DNA from: JBFXIE01 sp050176255
GTDB taxonomy: Bacteria; Pseudomonadota; Gammaproteobacteria; Burkholderiales; Burkholderiaceae_C
Length of the DNA stretch: 28,437 bases
Strand: one strand, 5' to 3'
NCBI RefSeq assembly: GCF_050176255.1
Contig: NZ_JBFXIE010000042.1
A model generated the notes under the pieces. That model worked only from the letters and a program-made list of their open reading frames with translations, was not told where the DNA came from and made no database searches. Numbering within the stretch: the stretch's first letter is position 1; each line of letters begins with the position of its first letter. Shown one piece after another: positions 5,919-14,557 of this stretch. The position numbers and the translations under genes are program-made.

Positions 5919-8141
5919 CTAGCGCAGCTTGCCAGACCGTGTACGACCGGTGCGGGCAGCACGGCCCGCCTCGGGCGGGTGCGAGATGAAGCGAAAAGAA
6001 CCTTCAGCGATCAGCTTGTCGATCATGCGGCGCGTCATGGACTGTGTGCTGGCGTCTGCCGCAGTGAACAAAAACAGCGTGTGGTGCGGGCTGCACCAGG
6101 TCAGCTGGGTGCGTACGGCCTTCTGGTTGCTGACGATCTCCACCCACTGGCCTATGCGCAACTCGGGTTGCGGCGCAACCGGCGGGCACTGAGCCGCGGC
6201 AGTGTCCGCGGCGGCATCATCGGCCGCCGGCAGCATGAACTCTTGCGCATCCGCTTGAGGATCAGGCGCCTCGTCGGACGGGACTTCGGACACTGGCGCA
6301 AAAGTCGGCGAATCCTCCTGTACACCGGCCGCGGCAAAATCCTGCGCCTGTTGCTGAATCTGCTGCAGCCACAGCATCACTTGCGCTATGCCTTCGGGTG
6401 AATGACCAATGCTTTCAAGACCGCGCACCACCACCGGCAGCATGTCGGCCAGGGCCTGGCCCAGGCGCACCGGGTCGGATCGCAATTGATCCGGCTGGGC
6501 ACAGCAAATCAGCAGCGGCACCACAGCCAGGTAACCACCGGGGTCCCCACCTTCGTCTTGCGGCTGGCTGCTTTGCGCCTGAATCACCACATCGACCCAA
6601 GGCCCGGTGATGAAAGCCATGAGCTCTGGCGACACTTTGTCCGCGTCCGGAAGGCGACGAAAGTCAGTTGCAATCTTCTGTGCAATCCGCTCGCGGTGCA
6701 GCGCTTGCTGGCGCTCACGCTGCATGCGGTCCTGCGCCATCCAGGCTTTTTGCAGGGCTCTGAGCACCTGGGCAAAAGGCTCGGCATCCTTGATCTCCTG
6801 AGAGGCCAGATGTCCAACCGCTTCATTCACCAGCCGCATGAAGCGACTAAAGGCCGGCCCGTCCTCGGTGGTGAAGACCAGACTGCGCGCGGTGAGCTCA
6901 TCGAGCAGGCGGCGCGCAGGGTGCTGTTCGTCGGAGAAAAAGCCGGTGTCGTGCACCACCAGCTCTTTGAGGGCGGGCTCCAGGCGCTGCACGGCGCGCT
7001 GTACCGGGGGCAACAAACGGGAATCTTGCGCGATGTTTTCCATCATGCGGCTCACCACCCCCTGCGCGGCACGCGCGGGTGCTGCCGCCGAGACGGCAGC
7101 AGAGGCCGAGGCCCCGTTCCACCCCGGCGCCGGCACGGGCAACTGCCCGGACGTTTGCGCGGCGCCCGCCAAACGGCCGACGATGCGCTCCAGCTGGGCA
7201 ATGTCCTGCATCGCCTCGGCCGCCTCGGCGGGCACATAGGTTCCGGCAGGCGCATCAAAAGCAAAGGGATCTCCCCCACCCGCAAGCATCTGCCGCAGGA
7301 TGCCCACCGTCAGCAAGGCCTCTTGCGCCTCGGGCGCCAGCTCCATCGACCCCGATGGCCCCCCCCAGCCAGCGCCATAGCCCGATCCGTAGGCAACGGG
7401 CACGCCGTAGCCCGATGGTGGATAACCCACGCCCATGGGGCGACTGCCCAGATCCGCGCCGCCAGACATGAATCCGCGCGACCCCGCCGCCCCAGCCACT
7501 GCATAGCCCACCGGCTCCACACCATGCTCACGCAGGCTTTGCGCAGCGCGCTGGTAGGCCTGCACCAGTTGCGCCCCAAGCAGCTCGCGCATCTGGCTCA
7601 TCCACAGCTGGCGCACCTCGCCGCTTACGCCGGTGTCTCCCACCACCTGCTGCAGGGCACGGATGTAGTTCTCGGGACGCAACGGGTTGCTCTCGGGCTG
7701 CACGCTGTGCAGGCCCTGGGCCGAACTGACCAGTGCGTCCAGCTCGGCCAGCGTGGCCTCCGTGGCGTGCGCCACCAGCTGCTGCGCGCGGGACAGCTCC
7801 ACCTGCGCCAGCACATCGGAATCGTCCATCAGCGCCAGCTCGCCGATGTCCATGCCGCTGGACTGACCCGGCCGCGAGTTGGCTGCCGAGGGACCTTCGG
7901 CGCAGATCTCCAGAAAGGCCATGGGGTAGGCCTTGATCAGGGTGGACTCATGCTGGCGCAGCAGACGCAGCGCGTCGCCGATCAGGCTGCGTTTGTGGAT
8001 GTCCCGCTCCGACGACTCCTGCGCGGCAAGCGCAGCGCTCGCTCCCGCCACCAGCGCCGCCATCAGGGCTTCGCTATCCCTGACGGCACTGACGACACAT
8101 GCCCGAAAGACCGTTCGGGCGCGGGACGCGGGGAGAGACAT
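5919..8141 (-). CDS. DUF1631 family protein
   Basis: A 740-residue cytoplasmic protein with no signal peptide or membrane segments. The N-terminal part (about 50-200) is helical and includes the LALMDDSDVLAQVELSRA motif typical of DUF1631 proteins, found in beta- and gammaproteobacteria and sometimes mislabelled thymidine phosphorylase. Residues 219-264 form a Gly/Tyr/Pro-rich low-complexity linker. The middle is again helical with many Gln and Met. The last about 80 residues (IGQWVEIVSN, then LTWCSPHHTLFLFTAAD) form a beta-rich domain reminiscent of PilZ, often associated with cyclic-di-GMP signalling; I cannot show that it binds a nucleotide. Function is unknown. It lies 57 bases downstream of ettA on the same strand and may be co-transcribed. 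No good ribosome-binding site is seen before ATG 8141. Confidence 0.85.
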   Translation of the reverse strand: MSLPASRARTVFRACVVSAVRDSEALMAALVAGASAALAAQESSERDIHKRSLIGDALRLLRQHESTLIKAYPMAFLEICAEGPSAANSRPGQSSGMDIGELALMDDSDVLAQVELSRAQQLVAHATEATLAELDALVSSAQGLHSVQPESNPLRPENYIRALQQVVGDTGVSGEVRQLWMSQMRELLGAQLVQAYQRAAQSLREHGVEPVGYAVAGAAGSRGFMSGGADLGSRPMGVGYPPSGYGVPVAYGSGYGAGWGGPSGSMELAPEAQEALLTVGILRQMLAGGGDPFAFDAPAGTYVPAEAAEAMQDIAQLERIVGRLAGAAQTSGQLPVPAPGWNGASASAAVSAAAPARAAQGVVSRMMENIAQDSRLLPPVQRAVQRLEPALKELVVHDTGFFSDEQHPARRLLDELTARSLVFTTEDGPAFSRFMRLVNEAVGHLASQEIKDAEPFAQVLRALQKAWMAQDRMQRERQQALHRERIAQKIATDFRRLPDADKVSPELMAFITGPWVDVVIQAQSSQPQDEGGDPGGYLAVVPLLICCAQPDQLRSDPVRLGQALADMLPVVVRGLESIGHSPEGIAQVMLWLQQIQQQAQDFAAAGVQEDSPTFAPVSEVPSDEAPDPQADAQEFMLPAADDAAADTAAAQCPPVAPQPELRIGQWVEIVSNQKAVRTQLTWCSPHHTLFLFTAADASTQSMTRRMIDKLIAEGSFRFISHPPEAGRAARTGRTRSGKLR

Positions 8142-8198
8142 GATGAAACAGACAAGTGACGGGCGATAGCCCGATCCAATGCTACTACCTGAAGATGT

Positions 8199-9860
8199 CT
8201 ATTTGAGCGCCTTGTAGCGCATGCGCTTGGGTTTCGCGCCTTCTTCGCCCAATCGCTTTTTCTTGTCGGCTTCGTATTCCTGGTAATTGCCATCGAAGAA
8301 CACCCACTGGCTGTCGCCTTCGGCGGCCAGGATGTGCGTGGCGATACGGTCCAGGAACCACCGGTCGTGGCTGATGACCAGCACCGTGCCGGCGTACTCC
8401 AGCAGGGCATCCTCCAGGGCGCGCAGGGTTTCCACGTCCAGGTCGTTGGAGGGTTCGTCCAGCAGCAAGACGTTGCCGCCCTGGATCAGCGTTTTGGCCA
8501 GGTGCAGGCGGCCGCGCTCACCGCCCGACAGGTTGCCCACCTTCTTTTGCTGGTCCTGTCCGTTGAAGTTGAAACGGCCCGCGTAGGCACGCGAAGCCAT
8601 CTGGAACTTGCCAACGTTGAGGATGTCCAGGCCGCCCGAGATGTCTTCCCACACGGTCTTGTCGTCGGACAAGGCGTCGCGGGACTGATCCACATAGGCC
8701 ATCTTCACGGTCTGGCCGATCACGACCTCGCCGCTGTCGGGCTGCTCCCTGCCGGCGATCAGCTTGAACAGCGTGGATTTACCGGCGCCGTTCGGGCCGA
8801 TGATGCCGACGATGGCCCCCGCAGGGATGTTCATGGACAGGTTGTCGATCAGCACGCGGTCGCCAAACGACTTGGAGACGTTCTTGAACTCGATCACCTG
8901 GCTGCCCAGCCGGTCGGCCACAGGAATGAAAATTTCCTGGGTTTCGTTGCGCTTTTGGTATTCGTAGTCGCTCAGCTCTTCAAAGCGTGCAATGCGCGCC
9001 TTGGACTTGGCCTGGCGGCCCTTGGCGTTCTGGCGCACCCATTCCAGCTCTTTCTTCAGGGCCTTGGCACGGGCTTCCTCGCCCTTTTGCTCCGCCTCCA
9101 GGCGGTTTTGCTTTTGCAGCAGCCACTCTGAGTAATTGCCCTTGTATGGAATGCCATGACCGCGGTCCAGTTCCAGAATCCACTCGGCGGCGTTGTCCAG
9201 GAAGTAGCGGTCGTGGGTAATGGCAACCACGGTGCCGGAGAAGCGGTGCAGAAACTGCTCCAGCCAGTCCACGGACTCGGCGTCCAGGTGGTTGGTGGGC
9301 TCGTCCAGCAGCAGCATGTCGGGCTTGGACAGCAGCAGCTTGCACAGTGCCACGCGGCGCTTTTCACCGCCGGACAGCTTGCCGATCACCGCGTCCCACG
9401 GCGGCAGGCGCAGCGCGTCGGCGGCGATCTCCAGCTGGTGCTCGGAGTCGGTGCCGGCAGCGGCGATCTTCGCTTCCAGTTCGCCCTGCTCGGCGGCCAG
9501 CGCATCGAAGTCGGCGTCAGGCTCTGCATAGGCTGCATAGATTTCTTCAAGGCGGGCGCGCGCCGAGTTCACCTCGGCCATGGCCTCTTCGACAGCCTGG
9601 CGCACGGTGAATTCCGGGTTGATCTGCGGCTCCTGGGGCAAATAGCCGATGCTCAGACCCGCCATCGGCAGGGCCTCGCCCTCGAACTCCTTGTCCACGC
9701 CCGCCATGATCTTGAGCAACGAAGACTTGCCCGAGCCATTCAGGCCAAGCACGCCAATCTTGGCTCCGGGAAAGAAGGACAGCGAGATGTCTTTCAAGAT
9801 CTGCCGCTTGGGCGGCACGGTCTTGGTGACACGGTTCATCGAGAAAACGTATTGGGCCAT
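8199..9860 (-). CDS. ettA: EttA, energy-dependent translational throttle (ABC-F ATPase)
   Basis: A 553-residue soluble ABC-F protein with two ATPase domains and no membrane segments. Domain 1: Walker A GLNGSGKS (39-46), LSGGE (162-166), Walker B LLLDEPTNHLD (Asp186, Glu187). An arm insertion (about 95-138) and a charged linker rich in Lys/Arg/Glu (about 240-320) match the ribosome- and tRNA-contacting parts of EttA. Domain 2: Walker A GPNGAGKS (355-362), LSGGE (444-448), DEPSNDLD (Asp468, Glu469). The SNDLD variant, short C-terminus and YVFSMNRVTK start are characteristic of EttA rather than Uup or YheS. EttA binds the ribosomal E site and couples the ATP/ADP ratio to entry into elongation. 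Length agrees with E. coli EttA (555). Confidence 0.95.
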   Translation of the reverse strand: MAQYVFSMNRVTKTVPPKRQILKDISLSFFPGAKIGVLGLNGSGKSSLLKIMAGVDKEFEGEALPMAGLSIGYLPQEPQINPEFTVRQAVEEAMAEVNSARARLEEIYAAYAEPDADFDALAAEQGELEAKIAAAGTDSEHQLEIAADALRLPPWDAVIGKLSGGEKRRVALCKLLLSKPDMLLLDEPTNHLDAESVDWLEQFLHRFSGTVVAITHDRYFLDNAAEWILELDRGHGIPYKGNYSEWLLQKQNRLEAEQKGEEARAKALKKELEWVRQNAKGRQAKSKARIARFEELSDYEYQKRNETQEIFIPVADRLGSQVIEFKNVSKSFGDRVLIDNLSMNIPAGAIVGIIGPNGAGKSTLFKLIAGREQPDSGEVVIGQTVKMAYVDQSRDALSDDKTVWEDISGGLDILNVGKFQMASRAYAGRFNFNGQDQQKKVGNLSGGERGRLHLAKTLIQGGNVLLLDEPSNDLDVETLRALEDALLEYAGTVLVISHDRWFLDRIATHILAAEGDSQWVFFDGNYQEYEADKKKRLGEEGAKPKRMRYKALK

Positions 9861-9889
9861 GGATTTATCTGAAAACTAACCACACAAAG

Positions 9890-9931
9890 GCGCCGAAAAA
9901 ATCATGCGCAAAAGGCGATTATCGGCGCATG
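9890..9931. promoter_or_regulatory. Overlapping inverted repeats upstream of ettA
   Basis: GCGCCGA (9890-9896) pairs with TCGGCGC (9922-9928), and CATGCGC (9903-9909) pairs with GCGCATG (9925-9931). The two alternatives share the right arm and are mutually exclusive. They lie 30-71 bases before the ettA start, in its probable 5' leader or operator. No known regulator site is recognised. Confidence 0.4.
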
Positions 9932-10117
9932 CGACAATAGCGGCCGCTGCGGGCTCCAGTTGCCCACGGCATCAGCCTAGACCGGCTGGGGACGATGGAA
10001 CCTCACTTCCAGGCTCCCGCTCTTGAAATCATCAGCCTACACAACTGGCTCGGCGACCCGTAAAGTCGCCCGCGACAGGCCGATACCCAGCGCCCCGGAT
10101 GGGCGCACCCAACTTAA

Positions 10118-11830
10118 ATGACATTTGAAGAACTGAAGCTGGCGCCGGCCCTTTTGCGTGCCGTGCAAGAACAGGGTTACGAAAACCCCACCCCGATCCA
10201 GGCCCAGGCCATACCTGCCGTGCTTGCAGGCCACGACCTGCTGGCCGGCGCGCAGACAGGCACCGGCAAGACGGCCGCCTTCACCCTGCCCATGCTGCAT
10301 CGACTGGCTGAGGGCCAGGCACCCACGAGCAAGTTTGGCAACCGCGCAGTGCGCGCCCTGGTGCTCACCCCCACGCGCGAACTGGCAGCACAGGTCGAGG
10401 AATCCGTGCGCTCCTACGGCAAGCACCTGGACATCAAGTCCACCGTGATCTTCGGCGGCGTGGGCATGAACCCGCAGATCGACCGCATCAAGCGCGGCGT
10501 GGACGTGCTCGTGGCCACGCCCGGGCGCCTGCTCGATTTGCAGCAACAGGGCTTCATGGACCTTTCGCAGGTCGAAATTCTGGTGCTGGACGAGGCCGAC
10601 CGCATGCTCGACATGGGCTTCATCCACGACGTGAAAAAGGTGCTGGCGCTGCTGCCCAAGGCCAAGCAAAGCCTGCTGTTCTCGGCCACGTTCAGCGACG
10701 AAATTCGCGATCTGGCCGGCAATCTGCTAAACAATCCGCAAAGCATCCAGGTGACGCCGCGCAACACCACGGTGCAGCGCATCAGCCAGGTGATCCACCC
10801 CGTGGGCCGCGGCAAGAAAAAGCAGGTGCTGCTGCACATCATTCAGCAGCACGACTGGAGCCAGGTGCTGGTGTTCACGCGCACCAAGTTCGGCGCCAAC
10901 AACGTTGCCGACTACCTGACCAAGCACGGCGTAAGCGCCATGGCGCTGCACGGCAATAAGAGCCAAAGCGCGCGCACCCAGGCGCTCGATGGCTTCAAGA
11001 CCGGCCAGATCCGGGCTCTGGTTGCTACAGATATTGCAGCGCGCGGCATCGATATCGATGACCTGCCGCATGTCGTGAACTACGAGATCCCCAACGTACC
11101 CGAAGACTACGTGCACCGCATCGGCCGCACGGGCCGCGCCGGCCGCATGGGCCAGGCCGTGAGCCTGGTGTGCATGGACGAAGAAGGCTTCATGATGGAG
11201 ATCGAACGCTTCACCAAGCAGGAGATCCCCGTGCAGGTAATCGACGGCTTCGGCCCCGACGAGGGTGAGAAGGCCGAGCCCATCGCGATGGGGCGACAGA
11301 CCATCTGGGGCGGCGCGGGCAAGCCGCCGAGCCGCGAGGTCATGCAGGCCGCAGCCAAAGCCGCGCGCTCCGAAATGATGGAGCGCATGCGCACCAACAA
11401 GGCAGCCCAGGGCTCGCCGCGCGGCGGGCGCCAGGGCGGCGGCCAAGGTGATGGCCAGCGCGCAAACAGCAACGGCCAGGGCGGCGAGGGCCGGGGCCCC
11501 AGGGCAGGCAACGGCGGCCGGCCAGCCGGCCGCGGCCCGCAGCAGCCCCGCAACGCGGGCGACGGACGCCGCGGCGGTGGCAGTGGCGGTGGCGCCAACA
11601 GCGGCAATCGCCGCTCTGACGATAGCCAGCCACGCAGTGAGCACGCCCATCTGGGCACACAGCTGCCCCACCTGAACCTGGGCCCACGCCACGGCGGCGG
11701 ACGCACCAGCGAACCCGATCCCATGCGCACCAATGTGGACAGCATGACGGACCGCGGCCGCCGGGGCGGCTTTCGCAGCGGCGGCGGAGGTGGCGGGCGG
11801 GGCCCGCGCGGCGGCGGCTATGGCCGCTGA
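10118..11830 (+). CDS. rhlE: DEAD-box ATP-dependent RNA helicase, RhlE type
   Basis: A 570-residue helicase. Core motifs are complete: Q motif (PTPIQAQ), motif I AQTGTGKT (45-52), PTRELA (85-90), TPGR, DEAD (158-161), SAT (189-191), then in domain 2 TDIAARGIDID and HRIGRTGRAGR. GFMDLSQVEILVLDEAD and the Gly/Arg/Asn/Gln-rich tail (from about residue 425 to the end) fit RhlE-like proteins of Burkholderiales. The tail is low-complexity with many RGG/GGR-type repeats and probably gives unspecific RNA binding. RhlE helicases act in ribosome maturation and mRNA turnover. The start ATG 10118 is preceded by no clear Shine-Dalgarno sequence. A strong intrinsic terminator follows 30 bases after the stop. 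Confidence 0.92.
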   Translation: MTFEELKLAPALLRAVQEQGYENPTPIQAQAIPAVLAGHDLLAGAQTGTGKTAAFTLPMLHRLAEGQAPTSKFGNRAVRALVLTPTRELAAQVEESVRSYGKHLDIKSTVIFGGVGMNPQIDRIKRGVDVLVATPGRLLDLQQQGFMDLSQVEILVLDEADRMLDMGFIHDVKKVLALLPKAKQSLLFSATFSDEIRDLAGNLLNNPQSIQVTPRNTTVQRISQVIHPVGRGKKKQVLLHIIQQHDWSQVLVFTRTKFGANNVADYLTKHGVSAMALHGNKSQSARTQALDGFKTGQIRALVATDIAARGIDIDDLPHVVNYEIPNVPEDYVHRIGRTGRAGRMGQAVSLVCMDEEGFMMEIERFTKQEIPVQVIDGFGPDEGEKAEPIAMGRQTIWGGAGKPPSREVMQAAAKAARSEMMERMRTNKAAQGSPRGGRQGGGQGDGQRANSNGQGGEGRGPRAGNGGRPAGRGPQQPRNAGDGRRGGGSGGGANSGNRRSDDSQPRSEHAHLGTQLPHLNLGPRHGGGRTSEPDPMRTNVDSMTDRGRRGGFRSGGGGGGRGPRGGGYGR

Positions 11831-11860
11831 CAAGCGCAGCGAACGCTGACCTGATGCACC

Positions 11861-11883
11861 AACCCGGCCATGCCGGGTTTTTT
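11861..11883 (+). terminator. Rho-independent terminator after rhlE
   Basis: AACCCGGC (11861-11868), loop CAT, GCCGGGTT (11872-11879), then a run giving six T in total. A perfect 8-bp stem with a U-tract, 30 bases after the helicase stop. It shows that the ATG at 11854, in frame with the next gene, is not that gene's start. Confidence 0.9.
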
Positions 11884-12000
11884 ATGCCCGGATTGCCCCT
11901 TGAAAGCTGCGCCCAACAGGCGCCCCGCAACAATGGCCGCAGACCCAGGCTTGCAACCCACACTGCGCGCGTCACCCGCGCCGCGAGCGCGCCGGGTAAC

Positions 12001-13866
12001 ATGCATGCGCCCACGCAGTCGCTGATGTTCACCATGATGCAGTCCACCACTCCGCCCCTTCGCACCCCCTTGCAAGCTGCTGATGCCCCCCGGCGCACCA
12101 GCGCTTCGGCGCCTGTCAGGGCCGCGACTTTGCTGGCCGCGGCGCTGCTGGGTGCATGCGCCAGCACGCCCTTGCCGCCCTGGCCCGCCCAACCACCTGC
12201 CACCGCAACCCCGCAAGCCCCGCGCACGGTGCCCCCACCGCTGGGCACGGCGCAGCGCACCGATGTCCCCGCCGCACCGGTAGCGACGACACCGGTCACG
12301 CCCGATGGCGCGCAAGCCACGGCCCCATTGCCCTACAGCGCAGCCGTCGCGGCACGCTTTCCTGCGCCCTCCGTGCGCTACGAAACTCCCGGCCTGGCAG
12401 AGGGCCGCAGCGGCTTCACCACCCAGGCCGAGCTCACGCAATGGCTGCGCGACCTGGCGGCCACGCAGCGTGGCGCCACGCGCTTGCAAATGCTGGACCT
12501 GGGCCCGTCGCAGCGCGGCGCGCCCATCCATGCGCTGGTGCTCACGCGCGCCGCAGGCACCGACGTGGCTGCGCTCGATGCCAGCCGCCGCCCCACCGTC
12601 GTGCTGATCGGCCAGCAGCATGGCGACGAGCCCGCGGGCAGCGAAGCTTTGCTGGTCGTGGCCCGGGAGCTGGCGCAGGGCCTGCTGGAACCCATGCTCG
12701 ATCGCATCAACGTCATCGTCGTGCCCCGCGCCAACCCGGACGGCGCAGAGGCTGGCGCACGCGCCACCGCCAACGGCATCGACCTGGATCGCGACCACCT
12801 GCTGCTGCAAACACCCGAGGCCCGTGCGCTGGCCAAGCTGGTGCGCAACTACCGCCCCATTGCCGTGATCGACCTGCAGGAATACCGGGTGGGAGGAGCG
12901 TTTCTAGAAAAATTCAACGCCCTGCAACGCCACGACGTACTGATGCAGCACGCAACCACGGCCAATCTGCCCGAGTTCATGTCCAGGGCCGCGCTGGAGT
13001 GGTACCACCAGCCCATGGCGAAGGCCCTGACCACCGAAGCCCTGACACACGACTGGCAATACACCGCATCCACGCGCCCCGGCGACTTGCGCATCTTCAT
13101 GGGCGGCACGCAGCCGGAAACGGCGCGCAACGTCAACGGGCTGAAGAACGCCGTTAGCATGCTGGTGCAAAGCCGCGGCGCTGGCATGGAGCGCACCCAC
13201 ATACAGCGCCGCGTGCATGCGCAGGTCACCGCCGTCACCAGCGCATTGCGCAGCACGGTGGATCGCGCGGACAGCCTGGAGCAGGTACGGTCTTATGAAA
13301 CGCGCGACATCGCCGCGCAGGCCTGCCGCGGCAACATCACGATCGAGGCCAGTCCCATGCCGACCCAGCGCGACCTGCTGATGCTGGACCCGCTGACCGG
13401 GGCCGACCGCGCCGTGAGCGTGCAGTGGTCGTCATCGCTGCAGTTGAACGCGTTGAGAAAACGCCCTCGCCCCTGCGGCTACTGGCTTGCCGCCAGTGCC
13501 GGTGACGCCGTGGAGCGGATGCAACTGCTGGGCATCCAGGTCATGCGCATCGCCGAGCCGGGCACGGCATTGGCCGACACCTATCAGGAAGCCAGCCGCG
13601 AAACCTCACAACGGCACCACGCCGACGGCACGCCTGCCGATGCGCGCTCCATCGTCCGTGCCCAGGTTACGCCCCGGCGCATCGCCATCGACGTGCCCAG
13701 CGGCAGCTATTACGTCCCGCTGAACCAGCCCCTGGCCAACCTGGCTGTGGCAGCACTGGAACCCGACACGCAAAACAGCTACTTCGCCAACCACATCATT
13801 GCCAACCTGGCAGATATGGCGCGCATCATGGCCCCGCCCTCACTGGTTTTTGAGGAAACCGACTGA
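12001..13866 (+). CDS. M14-like zinc carboxypeptidase, lipoprotein, with altered zinc site
   Basis: Up to 621 residues. A basic N-terminus and hydrophobic stretch end in a lipobox (LLGAC, Cys53 from ATG 12001), followed by a Pro/Thr-rich linker, so a membrane-anchored periplasmic lipoprotein is expected. The catalytic domain begins near residue 125; QQHGDEP gives the M14 HxxE zinc motif (His207, Glu210), and NPDGAE follows. The segment normally carrying the third zinc ligand, D-x-HEY in relatives as I recall, reads DLQEYRVGG here, with Gln293 in place of His. Either zinc binding is changed or another His substitutes. The C-terminal about 300 residues are less conserved. Start is uncertain: ATG 12001, 12025, 12034 and 12037 are all in frame; those upstream of the terminator at 11861 are unlikely. 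Substrate unknown; murein or peptide trimming is possible. Confidence 0.75.
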   Translation: MHAPTQSLMFTMMQSTTPPLRTPLQAADAPRRTSASAPVRAATLLAAALLGACASTPLPPWPAQPPATATPQAPRTVPPPLGTAQRTDVPAAPVATTPVTPDGAQATAPLPYSAAVAARFPAPSVRYETPGLAEGRSGFTTQAELTQWLRDLAATQRGATRLQMLDLGPSQRGAPIHALVLTRAAGTDVAALDASRRPTVVLIGQQHGDEPAGSEALLVVARELAQGLLEPMLDRINVIVVPRANPDGAEAGARATANGIDLDRDHLLLQTPEARALAKLVRNYRPIAVIDLQEYRVGGAFLEKFNALQRHDVLMQHATTANLPEFMSRAALEWYHQPMAKALTTEALTHDWQYTASTRPGDLRIFMGGTQPETARNVNGLKNAVSMLVQSRGAGMERTHIQRRVHAQVTAVTSALRSTVDRADSLEQVRSYETRDIAAQACRGNITIEASPMPTQRDLLMLDPLTGADRAVSVQWSSSLQLNALRKRPRPCGYWLAASAGDAVERMQLLGIQVMRIAEPGTALADTYQEASRETSQRHHADGTPADARSIVRAQVTPRRIAIDVPSGSYYVPLNQPLANLAVAALEPDTQNSYFANHIIANLADMARIMAPPSLVFEETD

Positions 13867-13888
13867 GGCTCCCAGCAGCCTTGAACAT

Positions 13889-13950
13889 TGTTTTTGCTAT
13901 TGATAACGTAGCTACTAGCGCTCTATCTACAAGGGATAGAGGCATATTTT
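13889..13950 (+). repeat. Dispersed repeat copy E, intergenic
   Basis: TTTTTGCTATTGATAACGTAGCT followed by ACTAGCGCT, then a perfect hairpin CTCTATC (13921-13927) / GATAGAG (13935-13941) and ATATTTT. It is the only copy here with no contact with a gene, and its hairpin sequence differs from the usual AGCGCTTG/CAAGCGCT while still pairing. Confidence 0.65.
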
Positions 13951-14083
13951 CCAGTATTCTTGCAGATACTGTGCCCCGGACATCGCACAACCGGGCAAGC
14001 ACCCGCGGGTATCATCCGCCACCGCTGGCGGGCGCAAACCACGCCCCGCAAGCAGATTGCGCCAGCAACAGGCGCAGCGCCAT

Positions 14084-14160
14084 CTGCCCGTAGCTCAACC
14101 GGATAGAGCAATTGCCTTCTAAGCAATAGGTCGGGGGTTCGAGTCCCTCCGGGCAGGCCA
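14084..14160 (+). tRNA. tRNA-Arg (anticodon UCU)
   Basis: A complete cloverleaf can be drawn: acceptor CTGCCCG/CGGGCAG with discriminator G and encoded CCA; D arm GCTC/GAGC; anticodon stem ATTGC/GCAAT around loop CTTCTAA (anticodon TCT); T arm GGGGG/CCCTC with loop TTCGAGT. Length is 77 bases. The UCU anticodon reads the rare AGA/AGG arginine codons. This gene type is a frequent integration target, and an integrase remnant lies 120 bases downstream. Confidence 0.96.
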
Positions 14161-14192
14161 AAAAAGACTCTCCAACAGTCTCACACCCTCTC

Positions 14193-14227
14193 AAAACCCG
14201 CACGTTTCCTGGCGTTGCGGGTTTTTT
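14193..14227 (+). terminator. Rho-independent terminator after tRNA-Arg
   Basis: AAAACCCGCA (14193-14202) pairs with TGCGGGTTTT (14216-14225) around a 13-base loop, ending in six T. It lies 33 bases after the tRNA CCA and is well placed to end the tRNA transcript. Confidence 0.85.
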
Positions 14228-14277
14228 GCTGTCTCAGGCAGCTTCACTGCGCACCATGACACACCAACAAAGCAGAT

Positions 14278-14475
14278 ACCAGCAACAGGGGCACACATGG
14301 CACTCACGGACACCGGTTCCAGGCAATGGCGCGCACGCTGATGATCGAGCGCCACCACGGCATATCCGGCCCGCCAGGGGCTACATATGACCGCACCGAA
14401 TTCATGGAGCAACGGCGCCGGATGATGACGATCTGGCTTGCGGTTGGATCGGACGCACTGAAGCGTCGTCGGACA
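14278..14475 (+). pseudogene. Remnant of tyrosine recombinase (P4/bacteriophage-type integrase) C-terminus
   Basis: In one frame, with no long open reading frame upstream, the translation contains THGHRFQAMARTLMIERHHG and, after GPPGA, TYDRTEFMEQRRRMMTIWL. These resemble the end of P4-type integrases as I know them: the H-G-x-R box with A-x-TL, then IE-x-QLAH, then the catalytic tyrosine block (A-Y-N-R) with EQRR-x-MM-x-W. The second HxxH/K part appears shortened and the end drifts out of frame after LAVGSDALKR. Only about 60 codons survive: no N-terminal or core domain is present between the tRNA terminator and this point, where a stop codon interrupts the frame at about 14257. Its position next to tRNA-Arg makes a scar of a lost island or prophage the best reading. 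The remaining parts of 14161-14557 hold no gene I can support. Confidence 0.65.
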
Positions 14476-14557
14476 TCCCGGCGTGGAAGGTGGCAGCTGC
14501 ACCGCCGCAGCCGCTACCGCTGGACATGCGTCGATGCCGATATGCAACGCTGCGCTC

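Noticed and set aside
6402..8159. 585-codon plus-strand open frame opposite DUF1631
   Set aside because: Antisense shadow with Arg/His-rich composition and no domain; the minus strand encodes a recognisable family.
11854..12000. In-frame N-terminal extension of the M14-like lipoprotein from ATG 11854
   Set aside because: It would include the rhlE terminator and bury the signal peptide far from the N-terminus.
14136..14160. tRNA-Arg 3' end as one of a pair of attachment sites
   Set aside because: I saw no second copy of the tRNA 3' end elsewhere in the window, so an att pair cannot be claimed.
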